Assembly (NCBI GenBank): GCA_034435635.1
Contig: DAOTWY010000062.1
Coordinates: forward strand, 1-64,000
Length of the DNA: 64,000 nt
Source of the DNA: DAOTWY01 sp003696565
GTDB taxonomy: Bacteria; Chloroflexota; Anaerolineae; Aggregatilineales; Phototrophicaceae
Direction: 5' to 3'
Shown here: positions 27,811 through 36,453 of the stretch, one piece after another
Layout of the letters: every line of letters starts with the position of its first letter
Position numbering within the stretch: position 1 is the stretch's first letter
Translations under genes and position numbers: made by a program
The notes under the pieces: model-generated
Databases searched by the model: none
Seen by the model: only the letters and a program-made list of their open reading frames with translations
Told to the model about the DNA's origin: nothing

Positions 27811-29158
27811 AAAAGTGATGCTCATCGGGCTAGATTGCGCCTCACCTGATCTTATTTTTCATCAGCTTGATCTGCCCAATATACGTCAATTGATGTCTAG
27901 CTGGGGGAAGCTAGAATCTAGTATACCGTGTATCACAGTACCCGCTTGGGCAAGCATGACCACCGGGCGCGATGCTGGTGAACTCGGCGTATATGGCTTT
28001 CGTAACCGGGCGGATTATAGTTACAACCCAATGACAGTTGTCAATGGGAGTGCAATCAAAGCTAAGCGTGTCTGGGATTATATTGGCGAGGCAGGCAAGG
28101 ACTCTCTTGTGATGGCTGTTCCACAGACTTATCCCCCGCGCCCTATCCGTGGACATTTACTCAGTGGATTTCTGACACCTGGAATTAGCAGTGGATTTAC
28201 TTATCCGGCGATCTTTAAGCAAGAAGTTCTTAAACTCGCACCGGCTTATCCGTTTGATGTTAAAGACTTTCGTACAGATGATAAAGCAGCGTTATTACAA
28301 CGACTGTTTGACCTACGAGAGACGCAGTTCAAGGTTGCGTTCCATATGCTTAAAGCCAAACCATGGGATTTTTTTATGCATGTCGATATTGGTTTGGATC
28401 GGTTGCATCATGGTTTTTGGCGATTTCATGATCCAACACATCGCTTTCATGATCCTAATAGTCCGTTTAAAAATGCTGTGCGCGATTATTATACCCTGTT
28501 GGATGAGCAAATTGGTCAAATGGTAGAAGCCGCGCCAGATAACACCGCCGTGATGATCGTCAGCGATCATGGTGTGAAACGGATGGATGGGGGAATTTGT
28601 TTAAATGAATGGCTATGGCGGGAAGGTTGGTTACACTTAGAAGCACCTGCCCCTCAAGGAACACTCACCCGATTTGAGGATTTGCGTGTGGACTGGCGTA
28701 AAACCCGCGCCTGGGGTGCTGGTGGTTATTATGGGCGTGTGTTTCTTAACGTACAAGGACGTGAACCTTCCGGCATTATCCCGCCGGAATCTTACGAAAC
28801 TATCCGAGATGAACTTGCCACACAGTTAAAGTCAATTCCTGGTATACATGGCGATTCCATCAATACCTGTGTCATGAAACCACAAGAAATTTATCGACAA
28901 ATCAACGGCGTTGCGCCAGATTTATTGGTGTATTTTGGTGATTTGCATTATCGCGCAATTGGCAGTTTAGGGCACAACGCGGTTGTCGTATCTAGCAATG
29001 ATACCGGACCAGATGATGCCAACCACGATACACATGGGGTGTTTATCCTCCATGATCCTCAATCCAAAAGTGAGGGGGAAATAACCGGGATGAATTTATT
29101 ACATATCATGCCCCAAATATTAAATCTGATGGGTATCGCAATTACCCCCATAACTTAG
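27782..29158 (+). CDS. Alkaline-phosphatase-superfamily phosphodiesterase-like protein
   Basis: A 458-residue protein of the type I phosphodiesterase/nucleotide pyrophosphatase group. The metal site begins with VMLIGLDCASPDLIF, the presumed nucleophile lies in ITVPAWASMTTGRDAGELG near residue 60, HVDIGLDRLHHGFW gives the mid-chain metal ligands, and MIVSDHGVKRMDGG is the closing Asp-His motif. Family members hydrolyse phosphodiesters, and some transfer phospho-groups on glycolipids. No signal peptide is visible, so it is probably cytoplasmic or peripheral. It begins inside the MFS gene, and a shared role in handling a transported metabolite is possible. Substrate is unknown. Confidence 0.87.
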   Translation: MMRLFRRKPKKVMLIGLDCASPDLIFHQLDLPNIRQLMSSWGKLESSIPCITVPAWASMTTGRDAGELGVYGFRNRADYSYNPMTVVNGSAIKAKRVWDYIGEAGKDSLVMAVPQTYPPRPIRGHLLSGFLTPGISSGFTYPAIFKQEVLKLAPAYPFDVKDFRTDDKAALLQRLFDLRETQFKVAFHMLKAKPWDFFMHVDIGLDRLHHGFWRFHDPTHRFHDPNSPFKNAVRDYYTLLDEQIGQMVEAAPDNTAVMIVSDHGVKRMDGGICLNEWLWREGWLHLEAPAPQGTLTRFEDLRVDWRKTRAWGAGGYYGRVFLNVQGREPSGIIPPESYETIRDELATQLKSIPGIHGDSINTCVMKPQEIYRQINGVAPDLLVYFGDLHYRAIGSLGHNAVVVSSNDTGPDDANHDTHGVFILHDPQSKSEGEITGMNLLHIMPQILNLMGIAITPIT

Positions 29159-29249
29159 GGGTGTTGCAAGATTCCGTAATTCACATAGAATGAAAGTGTG
29201 CAAAGATACACACGCACACTCTTTTTATACAAAATCAGGAGAAATTTTG

Positions 29250-30674
29250 ATGAAGCGTCTAACAATTGTAGTACTTGTACTTGTGGTCATGATGATGAGC
29301 ATGAGTGCATCAGCGCAAGTAGACTGTCCTCCCGGCATTGAAGGGGATGACTGCGCACTTTATACTGAAGCAATGAACAACATGCTCGCGCTTGAATCCG
29401 CTAGCTTTACCTTCGTCCAATCCACATCTTTTGACATGGGCTTCATGGCAATCGATCAATCAGCTTACGGCACAGGGCAGTTAGTCCTAGATGGTGCTGG
29501 TAACATTGTTGCAGCATCAATGGAACTACCAGAAATCACGAATGGTATGGGTGGTATGTTCGGTGGTGACCCCACGACTCAAGCCGGTGCTTTCGTTTTC
29601 GTCGATGGTGTAATGTATTTTGGGTCTGGAGATTCTTTAGATACATTAGAATGGGAAAGCTTTACACCAGAAGCGACCGATCTGCAATATATGGATTTAA
29701 CCCTTAGCGGTTTCATTGGGTTAGCCAGTGAAAGCACTTTAGGGATTGACCCCATGGACTTCGGTGTGACCTATAGCCGTGTTGGGGATATTACCCTGGA
29801 TGATGGCAGACCCGTGACTGCATTTAGCTATGACATCCCAGAAATTTCCATTTCCGAGTTGATGGAACAAGCAATGGATAGCGGTATGGACGCTGGTGAT
29901 CTATCCGCCCTTGGTTTGATGGGGATGGACGGTACAATTTCCGGCACATCAAGCCTGTATATTGATCCTTCTGTACCTGTCATGTTCATTGGTATGGATA
30001 CCAATATCACCATTACATTAGACATGAGCGGGATGCTCGGCGACGCAACTGAAGGCACCGAAGGGTTAGAAGGTCTAGGCGACCTATTCGGTGGAGATAT
30101 GGGTGGTGGTGTTGTCATGGAAATTCTCTTCAATGAATTCAACGCCACCTTTGATATTACAGCCCCGGCAGATGCCACCCCAATGGACTCAATGCGTGCT
30201 GATGGCATTCGTTACACCAGCGGTTTGACAAACATTATTACAACCTACTTCACCAATCTCGCAACAGAAGAATCTATGGGTGATTTTGGTAATTTTGGTG
30301 GCGATTTCGGTATGGGAGATGCATTTTATAGCGGTAATTGCACCCCAGACAGTCGTACAATCATTAGTGGGGGCAGCATCAGCTATGGTGAAACCGTAGA
30401 GGGCAATCTCAATCTTGGGGAAGCCGCTGAGTGGACATTCCAAGGTTCAACCGGGGATGTGGTCACAATTGCTATGAACAGCGAAGACCTAGATAGCTAT
30501 CTGGAATTACTTGGACCGGATGGCAGCGGATTAGCCTCTGACGATGATGGACAAGGTTATCCCAATCCACGAATCGACAGCTTTGAGTTACCAGCAGATG
30601 GCACATATGTGATCGTCGCCTGTACATACTGGACTGATGAAGCAGGCAGCTATACCCTCTCTTTGGGCAATTAG
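29250..30674 (+). CDS. Secreted protein with LppX-like region and PPC domain
   Basis: A 474-residue protein starting at an ATG with AGGAGA upstream. The N-terminus is a signal peptide (VVLVLVVMMMSMSASAQ, cleavage after about residue 22) without a lipobox. Residues ~40-330 are Gly/Met/Asp-rich and resemble the lipoprotein LppX/LprG-like beta fold (NNMLALESASFTF), which in other bacteria binds lipids. The last ~100 residues are a bacterial pre-peptidase C-terminal (PPC) domain: GETVEGNLNLGEAAEWTF, DSYLELLGPDGSGLASDDD and DGTYVIVACTYW. PPC domains are beta sandwiches often attached to secreted enzymes. No catalytic motif is visible. Function is unknown, with envelope binding as the likely category. 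Confidence 0.72.
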   Translation: MKRLTIVVLVLVVMMMSMSASAQVDCPPGIEGDDCALYTEAMNNMLALESASFTFVQSTSFDMGFMAIDQSAYGTGQLVLDGAGNIVAASMELPEITNGMGGMFGGDPTTQAGAFVFVDGVMYFGSGDSLDTLEWESFTPEATDLQYMDLTLSGFIGLASESTLGIDPMDFGVTYSRVGDITLDDGRPVTAFSYDIPEISISELMEQAMDSGMDAGDLSALGLMGMDGTISGTSSLYIDPSVPVMFIGMDTNITITLDMSGMLGDATEGTEGLEGLGDLFGGDMGGGVVMEILFNEFNATFDITAPADATPMDSMRADGIRYTSGLTNIITTYFTNLATEESMGDFGNFGGDFGMGDAFYSGNCTPDSRTIISGGSISYGETVEGNLNLGEAAEWTFQGSTGDVVTIAMNSEDLDSYLELLGPDGSGLASDDDGQGYPNPRIDSFELPADGTYVIVACTYWTDEAGSYTLSLGN

Positions 30675-30693
30675 CACCATTATTAAAGCAAAA

Positions 30694-30717
30694 CGGGCAG
30701 GTCGTTGTACCTGCCCG
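30694..30717. terminator. 9-bp perfect hairpin between convergent genes
   Basis: CGGGCAGGT and ACCTGCCCG pair perfectly around CGTTGT. It lies between the PPC protein (plus) and the first of the paralogue pair (minus). No T-run of note follows on either side. Confidence 0.7.
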
Positions 30718-30725
30718 AATGCTAG

Positions 30726-31304
30726 TTATCTCACATCCTCTTTACTTGTGCCCCATTTCACTTCAAAGGCAGAACGGCAAATCTCCGGTTTAGGGTTTGG
30801 GTCTAATTGGCGCACTACAAACATCTCATGGGGCTGCTTAAATCGCGCAAATATCCCCCACAGAAAACCGTATAAGCCCGCATCAACATTGGGGCTATTA
30901 TGATAGACTATGTAATGATTATCTGTCACTTTTTCGACCGAATAACCCTCTTCTTCTGGAACATTCCGTATATTCATGTGATACATTGGTTTTAGCATAT
31001 TTAGAACATCTGGGATTGTTTTAATCTCTGGGGGTAGAATCGTATTTTGTATTGAGCTTTTACCAAATGCAACCATGGATGAATCTGCCCCCTCACCAAG
31101 TTGTTCATAAATTTCTTTAATCACATTTAAGCAACTCTGATAGGAGCACCATTCTTGCGATTCAGCCTTATCCAAACCATGCTTAACCAACAATGGGTTA
31201 ACAATATCGTCATCAAAGTTGTTCAGCATAGCCGATATAAGCTGTCCAGTCACCTGTGCCTCTGGCGAGCTAGCTTCAAATAATTTTGCAACGTACATAG
31301 TCAT
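30726..31304 (-). CDS. Unknown protein, tandem paralogue B
   Basis: A 192-residue soluble protein without signal or membrane segments. It is clearly paralogous to the gene directly upstream on the same strand. Shared blocks are LGEGADS near residue 70, PPEIKTIPDVLN, PEEEGYSVEKVTDNHYIVYH, YGFLWGIFARFK, and the C-terminal FVVRQLDPNPKPEIC with conserved Cys in C-R-S-A-F-E-V. The pattern of a helical N-terminus and a beta-rich domain ending in C..F.V.W resembles sensor domains of the H-NOX/V4R kind, but I cannot confirm this. A second in-frame ATG follows two codons later. It lies 28 bp after paralogue A, so both are probably co-transcribed. No enzyme motif is seen. Confidence 0.6.
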   Translation of the reverse strand: MTMYVAKLFEASSPEAQVTGQLISAMLNNFDDDIVNPLLVKHGLDKAESQEWCSYQSCLNVIKEIYEQLGEGADSSMVAFGKSSIQNTILPPEIKTIPDVLNMLKPMYHMNIRNVPEEEGYSVEKVTDNHYIVYHNSPNVDAGLYGFLWGIFARFKQPHEMFVVRQLDPNPKPEICRSAFEVKWGTSKEDVR

Positions 31305-31332
31305 TTACTTTCTCAATTAGGCTTACTGATCG

Positions 31333-31908
31333 TTATGCGATGTCTTCTTTACTTGTGCCCCATTTTACTTCAAAGGCAGAACGGCAAATCTCCGGTTTAG
31401 GGTTTGTATCTAATTGACGCACTACAAACATCTCTTCAGGCTTCTTGAATCGTGCCGCTAACCCCCACAAAAATCCATAAATCGCTGTATCTGGGTTAGG
31501 CGTGTTATGATATACTATATAATGATTATCGGTCACTTTTTCGATTTGATACCCCTCCTCTTCCGGGATATTCTTAAGGTTTAGGTGATGGATTGCATGA
31601 AGGGCATTAAGAATATCTGGAATGCTTTGAATTTCTGGGGGCATCACCGCTGTTTCAACAACTTTTCTACCAAATGCAATAAATGCTGAATCTGCCCCTT
31701 CCCCGAGTGTGTCATTCAAGTCTTTTAGGACATTGAACCAACTTTGATGTGGATACCATTTTTCTGGGTCAATGTTATCTAAGCCGTATTTGGGTAATAG
31801 CGGCGCGATCACTTCTGATTCCAAATTTTCCGCAAACGCTGCCACAGTCTGCCCGATCACCAAAGCTTCTGGTGTACCAGCCACAAATGGTTTTGCAACA
31901 TATGTCAT
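31333..31908 (-). CDS. Unknown protein, tandem paralogue A
   Basis: A 191-residue soluble protein (MTYVAKPFVAGTPEALVIG...) and the promoter-proximal member of the tandem pair. It shares IPEEEGYQIEKVTDNHYIVY, YGFLWGLAARFKKPEEM and the C-terminal Cys-containing block with paralogue B, whereas the first ~90 residues are far more divergent. By eye, 84 of 88 bases are identical between 31347-31434 and 30740-30827. That is much more than elsewhere and could mean gene conversion or strong constraint on this end. The N-terminal segment YGLDNIDPEKWYPHQSW is reminiscent of heme-NO-binding-type domains, but this is only a hint. Function is unknown. Confidence 0.6.
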   Translation of the reverse strand: MTYVAKPFVAGTPEALVIGQTVAAFAENLESEVIAPLLPKYGLDNIDPEKWYPHQSWFNVLKDLNDTLGEGADSAFIAFGRKVVETAVMPPEIQSIPDILNALHAIHHLNLKNIPEEEGYQIEKVTDNHYIVYHNTPNPDTAIYGFLWGLAARFKKPEEMFVVRQLDTNPKPEICRSAFEVKWGTSKEDIA

Positions 31909-31989
31909 TAGTCCACTCCCTAAATATATTTACTTAGCAGTCTTATTATCGCACTGAACTATGCAACAAACCCTTAAGGAATCATTCTA

Positions 31990-32907
31990 TCAGCCCACCA
32001 GGTTTAAGACCAATAAAATAGCCGCTAGCATATTTGCCAGGCTTAAGATGATGACACCCAATCGCATTAAAAATGATTTTGTGCCCTTAGATCCAGGTAA
32101 GCGTGTTGGTTTAATACGTGCTGGAATTTGGGCAAAATAAGCTGAAAAATCATCTTCATTTTGTGTTGTTTGTGGCTTTTCAGTAGAAAAAAACACGTCG
32201 CCGGTTGGTTCCGGGTCTGGCATAGGAGAGACCGGTGAGCGTATCGGTTCTGGTTCGGGTTCAAAAGCGTCTTCAAATAAATCATCAAATTCATCGGTTG
32301 CTTCTTGCGGTTGGGCTTCCTCAAAATCCAGTGTTGTCCCAAACGGACCTGATGTTAAATCAAGGTCTGACGGTGGATCAATCTCAGCTTCAAAGTCACT
32401 TTCATCAAATAAAGCATCCCCAAAACTATCGAAATCATCCTCATAGTCAGTGTCAAAACCGATATCAGTAAACGCATCATCAAACGTGTTGCTATATTCG
32501 TCTGCTGGTTCTTCGGCTACAAATGCTGGCGTAGCGGATTTTTCGCCATAAGCAGGCGGGTCTACTTCTAAATCCGCCATAAAGCCACTGGTATCTGCGT
32601 CAATATCCCCCCAGTCATCACTGAAGTCAGTAAACGGACTGGCTTGCTTGGGTTGGCTAGCTGCCTTCTTTTTGAGGATTTCTAACCCGCGTTGGGCATC
32701 TTTGTTATCTGGGTTGATAATCAGCACATTTTCCAGGCAAACCATTTGATCCTCAATGGAATCAACCACGGCACTTAGCCACATCCACGCTTTTTCATTG
32801 GTCTCATCTAGTTCGGTGGCTTTGATGAGTAACGCTTGTGCTTCATCTTTTTTACCATTCTTATAAGCGCGGATTGCCTCACTCACCATCCCATCAACAT
32901 TTGCCAT
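31990..32907 (-). CDS. TPR-like protein with acidic linker and C-terminal membrane helix
   Basis: A 305-residue protein. Residues 1-85 form two TPR-like helical repeats (AIRAYKNGKKDEAQALLIKA, TNEKAWMWLSAVVDSIEDQM, CLENVLIINPDNKDAQRGLE). Residues ~95-260 are an Asp/Glu/Phe-rich, probably disordered linker. The last ~25 residues are a single hydrophobic helix (RLGVIILSLANMLAAILLVL), so the chain is tail-anchored with the repeats in the cytoplasm. The ATG has GGGGAG upstream. Such TPR-plus-linker proteins are common in Chloroflexota and probably serve as protein-interaction scaffolds. It is divergent from the anion permease at 33001. Confidence 0.7.
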   Translation of the reverse strand: MANVDGMVSEAIRAYKNGKKDEAQALLIKATELDETNEKAWMWLSAVVDSIEDQMVCLENVLIINPDNKDAQRGLEILKKKAASQPKQASPFTDFSDDWGDIDADTSGFMADLEVDPPAYGEKSATPAFVAEEPADEYSNTFDDAFTDIGFDTDYEDDFDSFGDALFDESDFEAEIDPPSDLDLTSGPFGTTLDFEEAQPQEATDEFDDLFEDAFEPEPEPIRSPVSPMPDPEPTGDVFFSTEKPQTTQNEDDFSAYFAQIPARIKPTRLPGSKGTKSFLMRLGVIILSLANMLAAILLVLNLVG

Positions 32908-33000
32908 AACACTCCCCTATTTTTACGATGGTTTTATACGCTCATCTTAGCATACAATAACAGTTTTCTTATCAAAAGGTTATAACACAAAAGAGGTAAA

Positions 33001-34197
33001 ATGACCGCGATTTTAGTGGGGCTAATTTACACAGCAATTGCAGTGGGGCAAGTACCGGGGTTGCGGATGAACCGCGCCACAATAGCCTTAGCAGGTGCGG
33101 CTTTACTAGTTGTTGTCGGGTCAATTAGTGAACAAGCCGCCTTGCATGCCATTGATATGGGAACCATTCTTCTACTCGGCGCGATGATGGTGGTCAATGT
33201 CAATTTGCGGATGGCTGGTTTTTTTCGATTTGTTGGCAGCCACACATTACGAATCGCCCATACGCCGCGTATGTTATTAGCATTGGTGGTGGGGTCTTCT
33301 GGTGTTTTATCGGCTGTGTTTCTTAATGATCCGGTTTGTTTGATGCTTACGCCGCTGGTGGTGGATTTAACACACCGTTTGCAGCGTGATCCAATCCCCT
33401 ATCTTGTTGGATTAGCCACCGCGGCTAATGTCGGCTCAGTTGCCACCATTACCGGCAACCCACAAAATCTTATTATTGGGCAAGCAAGTGGCATCTCTTA
33501 CCTAACGTTTTTATTGCATCTTGCACCGGTCGCGTTAATGGGGTTAGTAGTCTGTTGGGGAGTTATTATTCTAGTATACCCAACAGAATTTAAGGGTAAG
33601 CTGCCAGAGGTTGTATTACCGCCGCCACGCCCATACACCCCGCTTCTTTCACGGGTGTTATTGATCGTAGCAGGGTTAATGATCGCATTTTTAAGCGGCG
33701 TATCGATTGTCACAGCAGCATGTGCTGCTGCCGCTATCCTGTTGGTATCGCGGTTACGCCCACGTAAGCTATTAGCGTTGGATTGGGATTTACTGGCGTT
33801 TTTTGCGGGATTGTTTGTCGTTACAGGGGCAATTGAAGCATCTGGCTTGAGTGAGAACATCTTCCACATTTTGCAGCCCCTGTTACAAGATGGGGTTGCT
33901 GTTTTCAGTCTGGTCGTTGCGACATTGAGCAACATCGTCTCTAATGTTCCGGCTGTTTTGTTATTTACCCCAATGATGTCAGATTTTGCAGAGCCACAAC
34001 GTGCTTGGCTGGTTTTAGCAATGGCATCCACCCTGGCAGGAAATCTAACCCTTCTAGGCTCCGCTGCCACATTGATCGTCGCTGAAGTTGCAGATCAACG
34101 TGGCGTAAAATTAAGCTTTATGGCATATCTACGGGCGGGCATTCCAATCACCATCTTGACGCTGTTTATAGGCATTCTCTGGCTACAGCTAGTTTAG
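33001..34197 (+). CDS. ArsB/NhaD/SLC13-type ion transporter
   Basis: A 398-residue membrane protein with about 10-11 hydrophobic helices. The first half has FLNDPVCLMLTPLVVDL and ATAANVGSVATITGNPQNLIIG, where the GNPQN motif in a re-entrant loop is typical of the ion-transporter superfamily that contains ArsB, NhaD and CitM. The second half repeats it (SNIVSNVPAVLLFTPMM, GNLTLLGSAATLIVAEVAD). The family exchanges inorganic anions or sodium/protons or imports dicarboxylates; the substrate is not decidable here. The ATG has AGAGG seven bases upstream. It stands alone with a hairpin after its stop. Confidence 0.85.
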   Translation: MTAILVGLIYTAIAVGQVPGLRMNRATIALAGAALLVVVGSISEQAALHAIDMGTILLLGAMMVVNVNLRMAGFFRFVGSHTLRIAHTPRMLLALVVGSSGVLSAVFLNDPVCLMLTPLVVDLTHRLQRDPIPYLVGLATAANVGSVATITGNPQNLIIGQASGISYLTFLLHLAPVALMGLVVCWGVIILVYPTEFKGKLPEVVLPPPRPYTPLLSRVLLIVAGLMIAFLSGVSIVTAACAAAAILLVSRLRPRKLLALDWDLLAFFAGLFVVTGAIEASGLSENIFHILQPLLQDGVAVFSLVVATLSNIVSNVPAVLLFTPMMSDFAEPQRAWLVLAMASTLAGNLTLLGSAATLIVAEVADQRGVKLSFMAYLRAGIPITILTLFIGILWLQLV

Positions 34198-34203
34198 GGA
34201 ATT

Positions 34204-34237
34204 GTGTCCATATCGCCAGATGAAACGATATGGACAC
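34204..34237. terminator. 12-bp perfect hairpin between convergent genes
   Basis: GTGTCCATATCG (34204-34215) pairs perfectly with CGATATGGACAC (34226-34237), with a ten-base loop. It lies between the permease stop and the PEPCK-like gene stop. Its arms resemble the hairpin at 623-654 (GTGTC, then A/C, ATAT), which also sits between convergent genes. Confidence 0.65.
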
Positions 34238-34245
34238 CTTGATCA

Positions 34246-34791
34246 TCACAATAACGTCATCACGGTCGTCATCGCATGGGTTACTTCCTGATGATATGGC
34301 GTACCACCAATTAGTATCAGTCGCTTGGTCAGGTGTGTTAAAGAGAAAGCCTCTGACCGCGTGCCATCTAACTGTGGTTTTGCCTTAAAATTCGCAGCAT
34401 AAATTACCATAAAATCTGGTGTAAAAGAGACAGAATCTTGTACCTGCTCAAAACATGTATCATGCCAGGGTGTTTCACTAATTACCCGCACGTTTAACTG
34501 CTTACCAACTGCATCGCGAATAGTGCCATCCTGAACATATACACAGCGATGTTTGAAGTAATGTTCCATTTCCTGATAAATCCAACCAAAATAAGCTGGA
34601 TCAATCGGATTATCCAAGTGCCAATTTGTCATTGCCTCTTGTATGATATAACGATCCTGTGGTGTTAATGCCACACCTGCTAGGGTGATCATATCTTTCG
34701 GTTGGGGCTGTTGTTTGGGTTGATAATGAATCTGCTCCATATTCCGCAGCCCAATACGATTCAATTGCTGGTATTTTGAAAGCAGGGTCAT
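34246..34791 (-). CDS. Stand-alone N-terminal lobe of ATP-type PEP carboxykinase
   Basis: A 181-residue protein that aligns, by motif order, with residues ~40-225 of ~530-residue ATP-dependent PEP carboxykinase. LNVRVISETPWHD matches the RVVTE/W block, FTPDFMVIYAANFKA matches the FxPDF block, DGTRSEAFSLTHLTKRLILIGG matches NSExF...LIGGT, and the end PYHQEV...TVMTLL matches YxGEMKK...MNYLL. It then stops with TGA, and a hairpin follows; the catalytic P-loop domain is absent. The GRSPKDK arginine and the EMKK metal-site lysine are not conserved (here ALTPQDR and EVTHAM). It therefore cannot be a normal PEPCK. It has an ATG with GAGG upstream, and lies 84 bp after isocitrate lyase on the same strand. 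It could be a repurposed binding domain or a decayed gene. Confidence 0.82.
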   Translation of the reverse strand: MTLLSKYQQLNRIGLRNMEQIHYQPKQQPQPKDMITLAGVALTPQDRYIIQEAMTNWHLDNPIDPAYFGWIYQEMEHYFKHRCVYVQDGTIRDAVGKQLNVRVISETPWHDTCFEQVQDSVSFTPDFMVIYAANFKAKPQLDGTRSEAFSLTHLTKRLILIGGTPYHQEVTHAMTTVMTLL

Positions 34792-34834
34792 GAGATTTGT
34801 CCTCTTAAATTGTTTCTATTTTTCAGGTGGTGGG

Positions 34835-34856
34835 TGGGCGCAGTGGATTGCGCCCA
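34835..34856 (-). terminator. 8-bp perfect hairpin after aceA
   Basis: TGGGCGCA and TGCGCCCA pair around GTGGAT, 18 bases beyond the isocitrate lyase stop on the minus strand. It may separate aceA from the PEPCK-like gene, or attenuate read-through. No T-run follows. Confidence 0.55.
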
Positions 34857-34874
34857 TCGGCTTATATCCGTTAT

Positions 34875-36173
34875 CTAATCTCCAGCAGGGATAGGAGCTT
34901 CGTCTGTAAATTGTTCTGTTTCGGTGCTGCCCGCCATCGCTGTCGTTGAGGCTTGCCCAGCTGTGACAACCTGCTGCACTAAATCGAAGTATCCAGTTCC
35001 GACAAAGGTCTGATGCTTCACCGCGCGATAACCATCCGTACGGTTGAGTTCGAATTCTCGGTCTTGTAGCCGCGCATAAGCGGTCATGCCTTCATGGCGA
35101 TAACCAAGTGCCAGCTCAAACATGCTCAAATTGAGTGCATGGAAGCCTGCCAAGGTGATGAATTGGAATTTATACCCCATGGCACCAAGCTCACGTTGGA
35201 ATTTAGCGATTGTGCCAGCATCTAAATTACGGCTCCAATTAAATGAGGGTGAGCAGTTATACATCAATAGCTTACCAGGATGCTCTTTGTGGATGGCTTC
35301 CGCAAAAGTACGGGCTTCGTCCAAATCGGGGTGGCTAGTTTCCATCCAGATCATATCTGCATAAGGTGCATAAGCTAAACCACGTGCAATGCAAGCTTCC
35401 ATCCCGTGCTTAACCCCAAAGAAGCCTTCACTGGTGCGTTCGCCCGTCAGGAAGCGGCGGTCGCGCTCATCAATATCACTGGTGAGCAGTGTCGCACTAT
35501 CCGCATCAGTACGGGCAATAATCAGCGTAGGCACATCCAGCACATCTGTCGCTAAACGGGCTGCCACTAGCTTGTTAATAAATTCACTGGTAGGGACCAA
35601 GACCTTACCGCCCAAATGCCCACACTTCTTTGCGGATGACAGTTGATCCTCAAAATGCACGCCACCCACCCCAGCGCGGATCATGGCGAGCATCATCTCA
35701 TAAGCGTTTAGGTTGCCACCAAAACCAGCTTCCGCATCCGCCACCATCGGTGCAAAATAGTTAACTTTATTTTCGCCGTTCATGTGCTGAATTTGGTCGG
35801 CACGCATCAGCGCGTTGTTAATCCGTTCCACCAACCGCGGCACAGAATCGGCTGGATACAAGCTCTGATCAGGATATGTCATAGCAGCGGTGTTACCATC
35901 CGCAGCAACCTGCCAGCCACTGATGTAAATTGCCTTTAGCCCTGCTTCCACCATCTGCACCGCTTGATTACCGGTGATAGCCCCCAAAGCGTTGACATAT
36001 GGCTCGGTTTGTAATAAATCCCACAGGCGTTTGGCAGCGATCTGCGCTAATGTATATTCCACCTTAACGCTACCACGTAACCGCAGCACGTCTTCCGGTG
36101 TATATGGGCGTGTGATGCCATTCCAGCGGGGGTTATTTTTCCAATTATTTTGCATCTCTTGTGCGGTGGTCAT
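34875..36173 (-). CDS. aceA: Isocitrate lyase
   Basis: Isocitrate lyase splits isocitrate into glyoxylate and succinate, the first step of the glyoxylate shunt. The 432-residue chain has the signature [14 protein letters not shown] with the catalytic Cys near residue 187-190, [14 protein letters not shown] upstream of it with metal-binding Asp residues, and [17 protein letters not shown]. The length and start ([13 protein letters not shown]) match the bacterial AceA type. GGAG lies seven bases before the ATG. Malate synthase lies upstream on the same strand with a 280-bp gap, so the two genes are probably separately promoted but co-regulated. Together they permit growth on acetate or fatty acids. 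Confidence 0.97.
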   Translation of the reverse strand: MTTAQEMQNNWKNNPRWNGITRPYTPEDVLRLRGSVKVEYTLAQIAAKRLWDLLQTEPYVNALGAITGNQAVQMVEAGLKAIYISGWQVAADGNTAAMTYPDQSLYPADSVPRLVERINNALMRADQIQHMNGENKVNYFAPMVADAEAGFGGNLNAYEMMLAMIRAGVGGVHFEDQLSSAKKCGHLGGKVLVPTSEFINKLVAARLATDVLDVPTLIIARTDADSATLLTSDIDERDRRFLTGERTSEGFFGVKHGMEACIARGLAYAPYADMIWMETSHPDLDEARTFAEAIHKEHPGKLLMYNCSPSFNWSRNLDAGTIAKFQRELGAMGYKFQFITLAGFHALNLSMFELALGYRHEGMTAYARLQDREFELNRTDGYRAVKHQTFVGTGYFDLVQQVVTAGQASTTAMAGSTETEQFTDEAPIPAGD

Positions 36174-36262
36174 GATTTTTCTCCATTCTGATTTTTGATT
36201 CGATTGTGTCGAATATTATTAGTTTGTTAGCGTTTTGTTTTTGTCTTACATGTCTTATATTC

Positions 36263-36277
36263 AGATTAAGTTAATCT
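36263..36277. promoter_or_regulatory. Palindrome in aceA promoter region
   Basis: AGATTAA-G-TTAATCT is a perfect 7-bp inverted repeat with a one-base centre, 90-104 bases before the aceA start. On the minus strand it lies between TTGTAG and TATAAG hexamers spaced 16 bases apart, which could be a weak -35/-10 pair. It may be an operator; no regulator gene was identified. Confidence 0.35.
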
Positions 36278-36356
36278 ACAATGTGATCAATCCTATAGTG
36301 GATTAAACCATCGTCTTATACTCAGCTTGATGACACTTCCGATAAAGTGGTTGCTT

Positions 36357-36445
36357 GGGCATGACGCACCATGCCCTTCAACCGATGCGTAGAGTGTGCT
36401 CTTACATATCGCGTCCGGGTCTATTGCCTGTGCGTCGGTAATAGA
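36357..36445 (-). terminator. Two hairpins downstream of malate synthase
   Basis: The first is 36420-36428 with 36437-36445 (nine pairs including one G-T, loop of eight), directly after the aceB stop. The second is GGGCATG/CATGCCC at 36357-36363 and 36370-36376. Neither has a T-run. They may stop or slow transcription before the aceA promoter region. Confidence 0.5.
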
Positions 36446-36453
36446 TCGGGTAG

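Noticed and set aside
33498..34070. 190-residue minus-strand frame inside the anion permease
   Set aside because: It overlaps a well-supported membrane-transporter gene over its full length and shows no recognisable domain.
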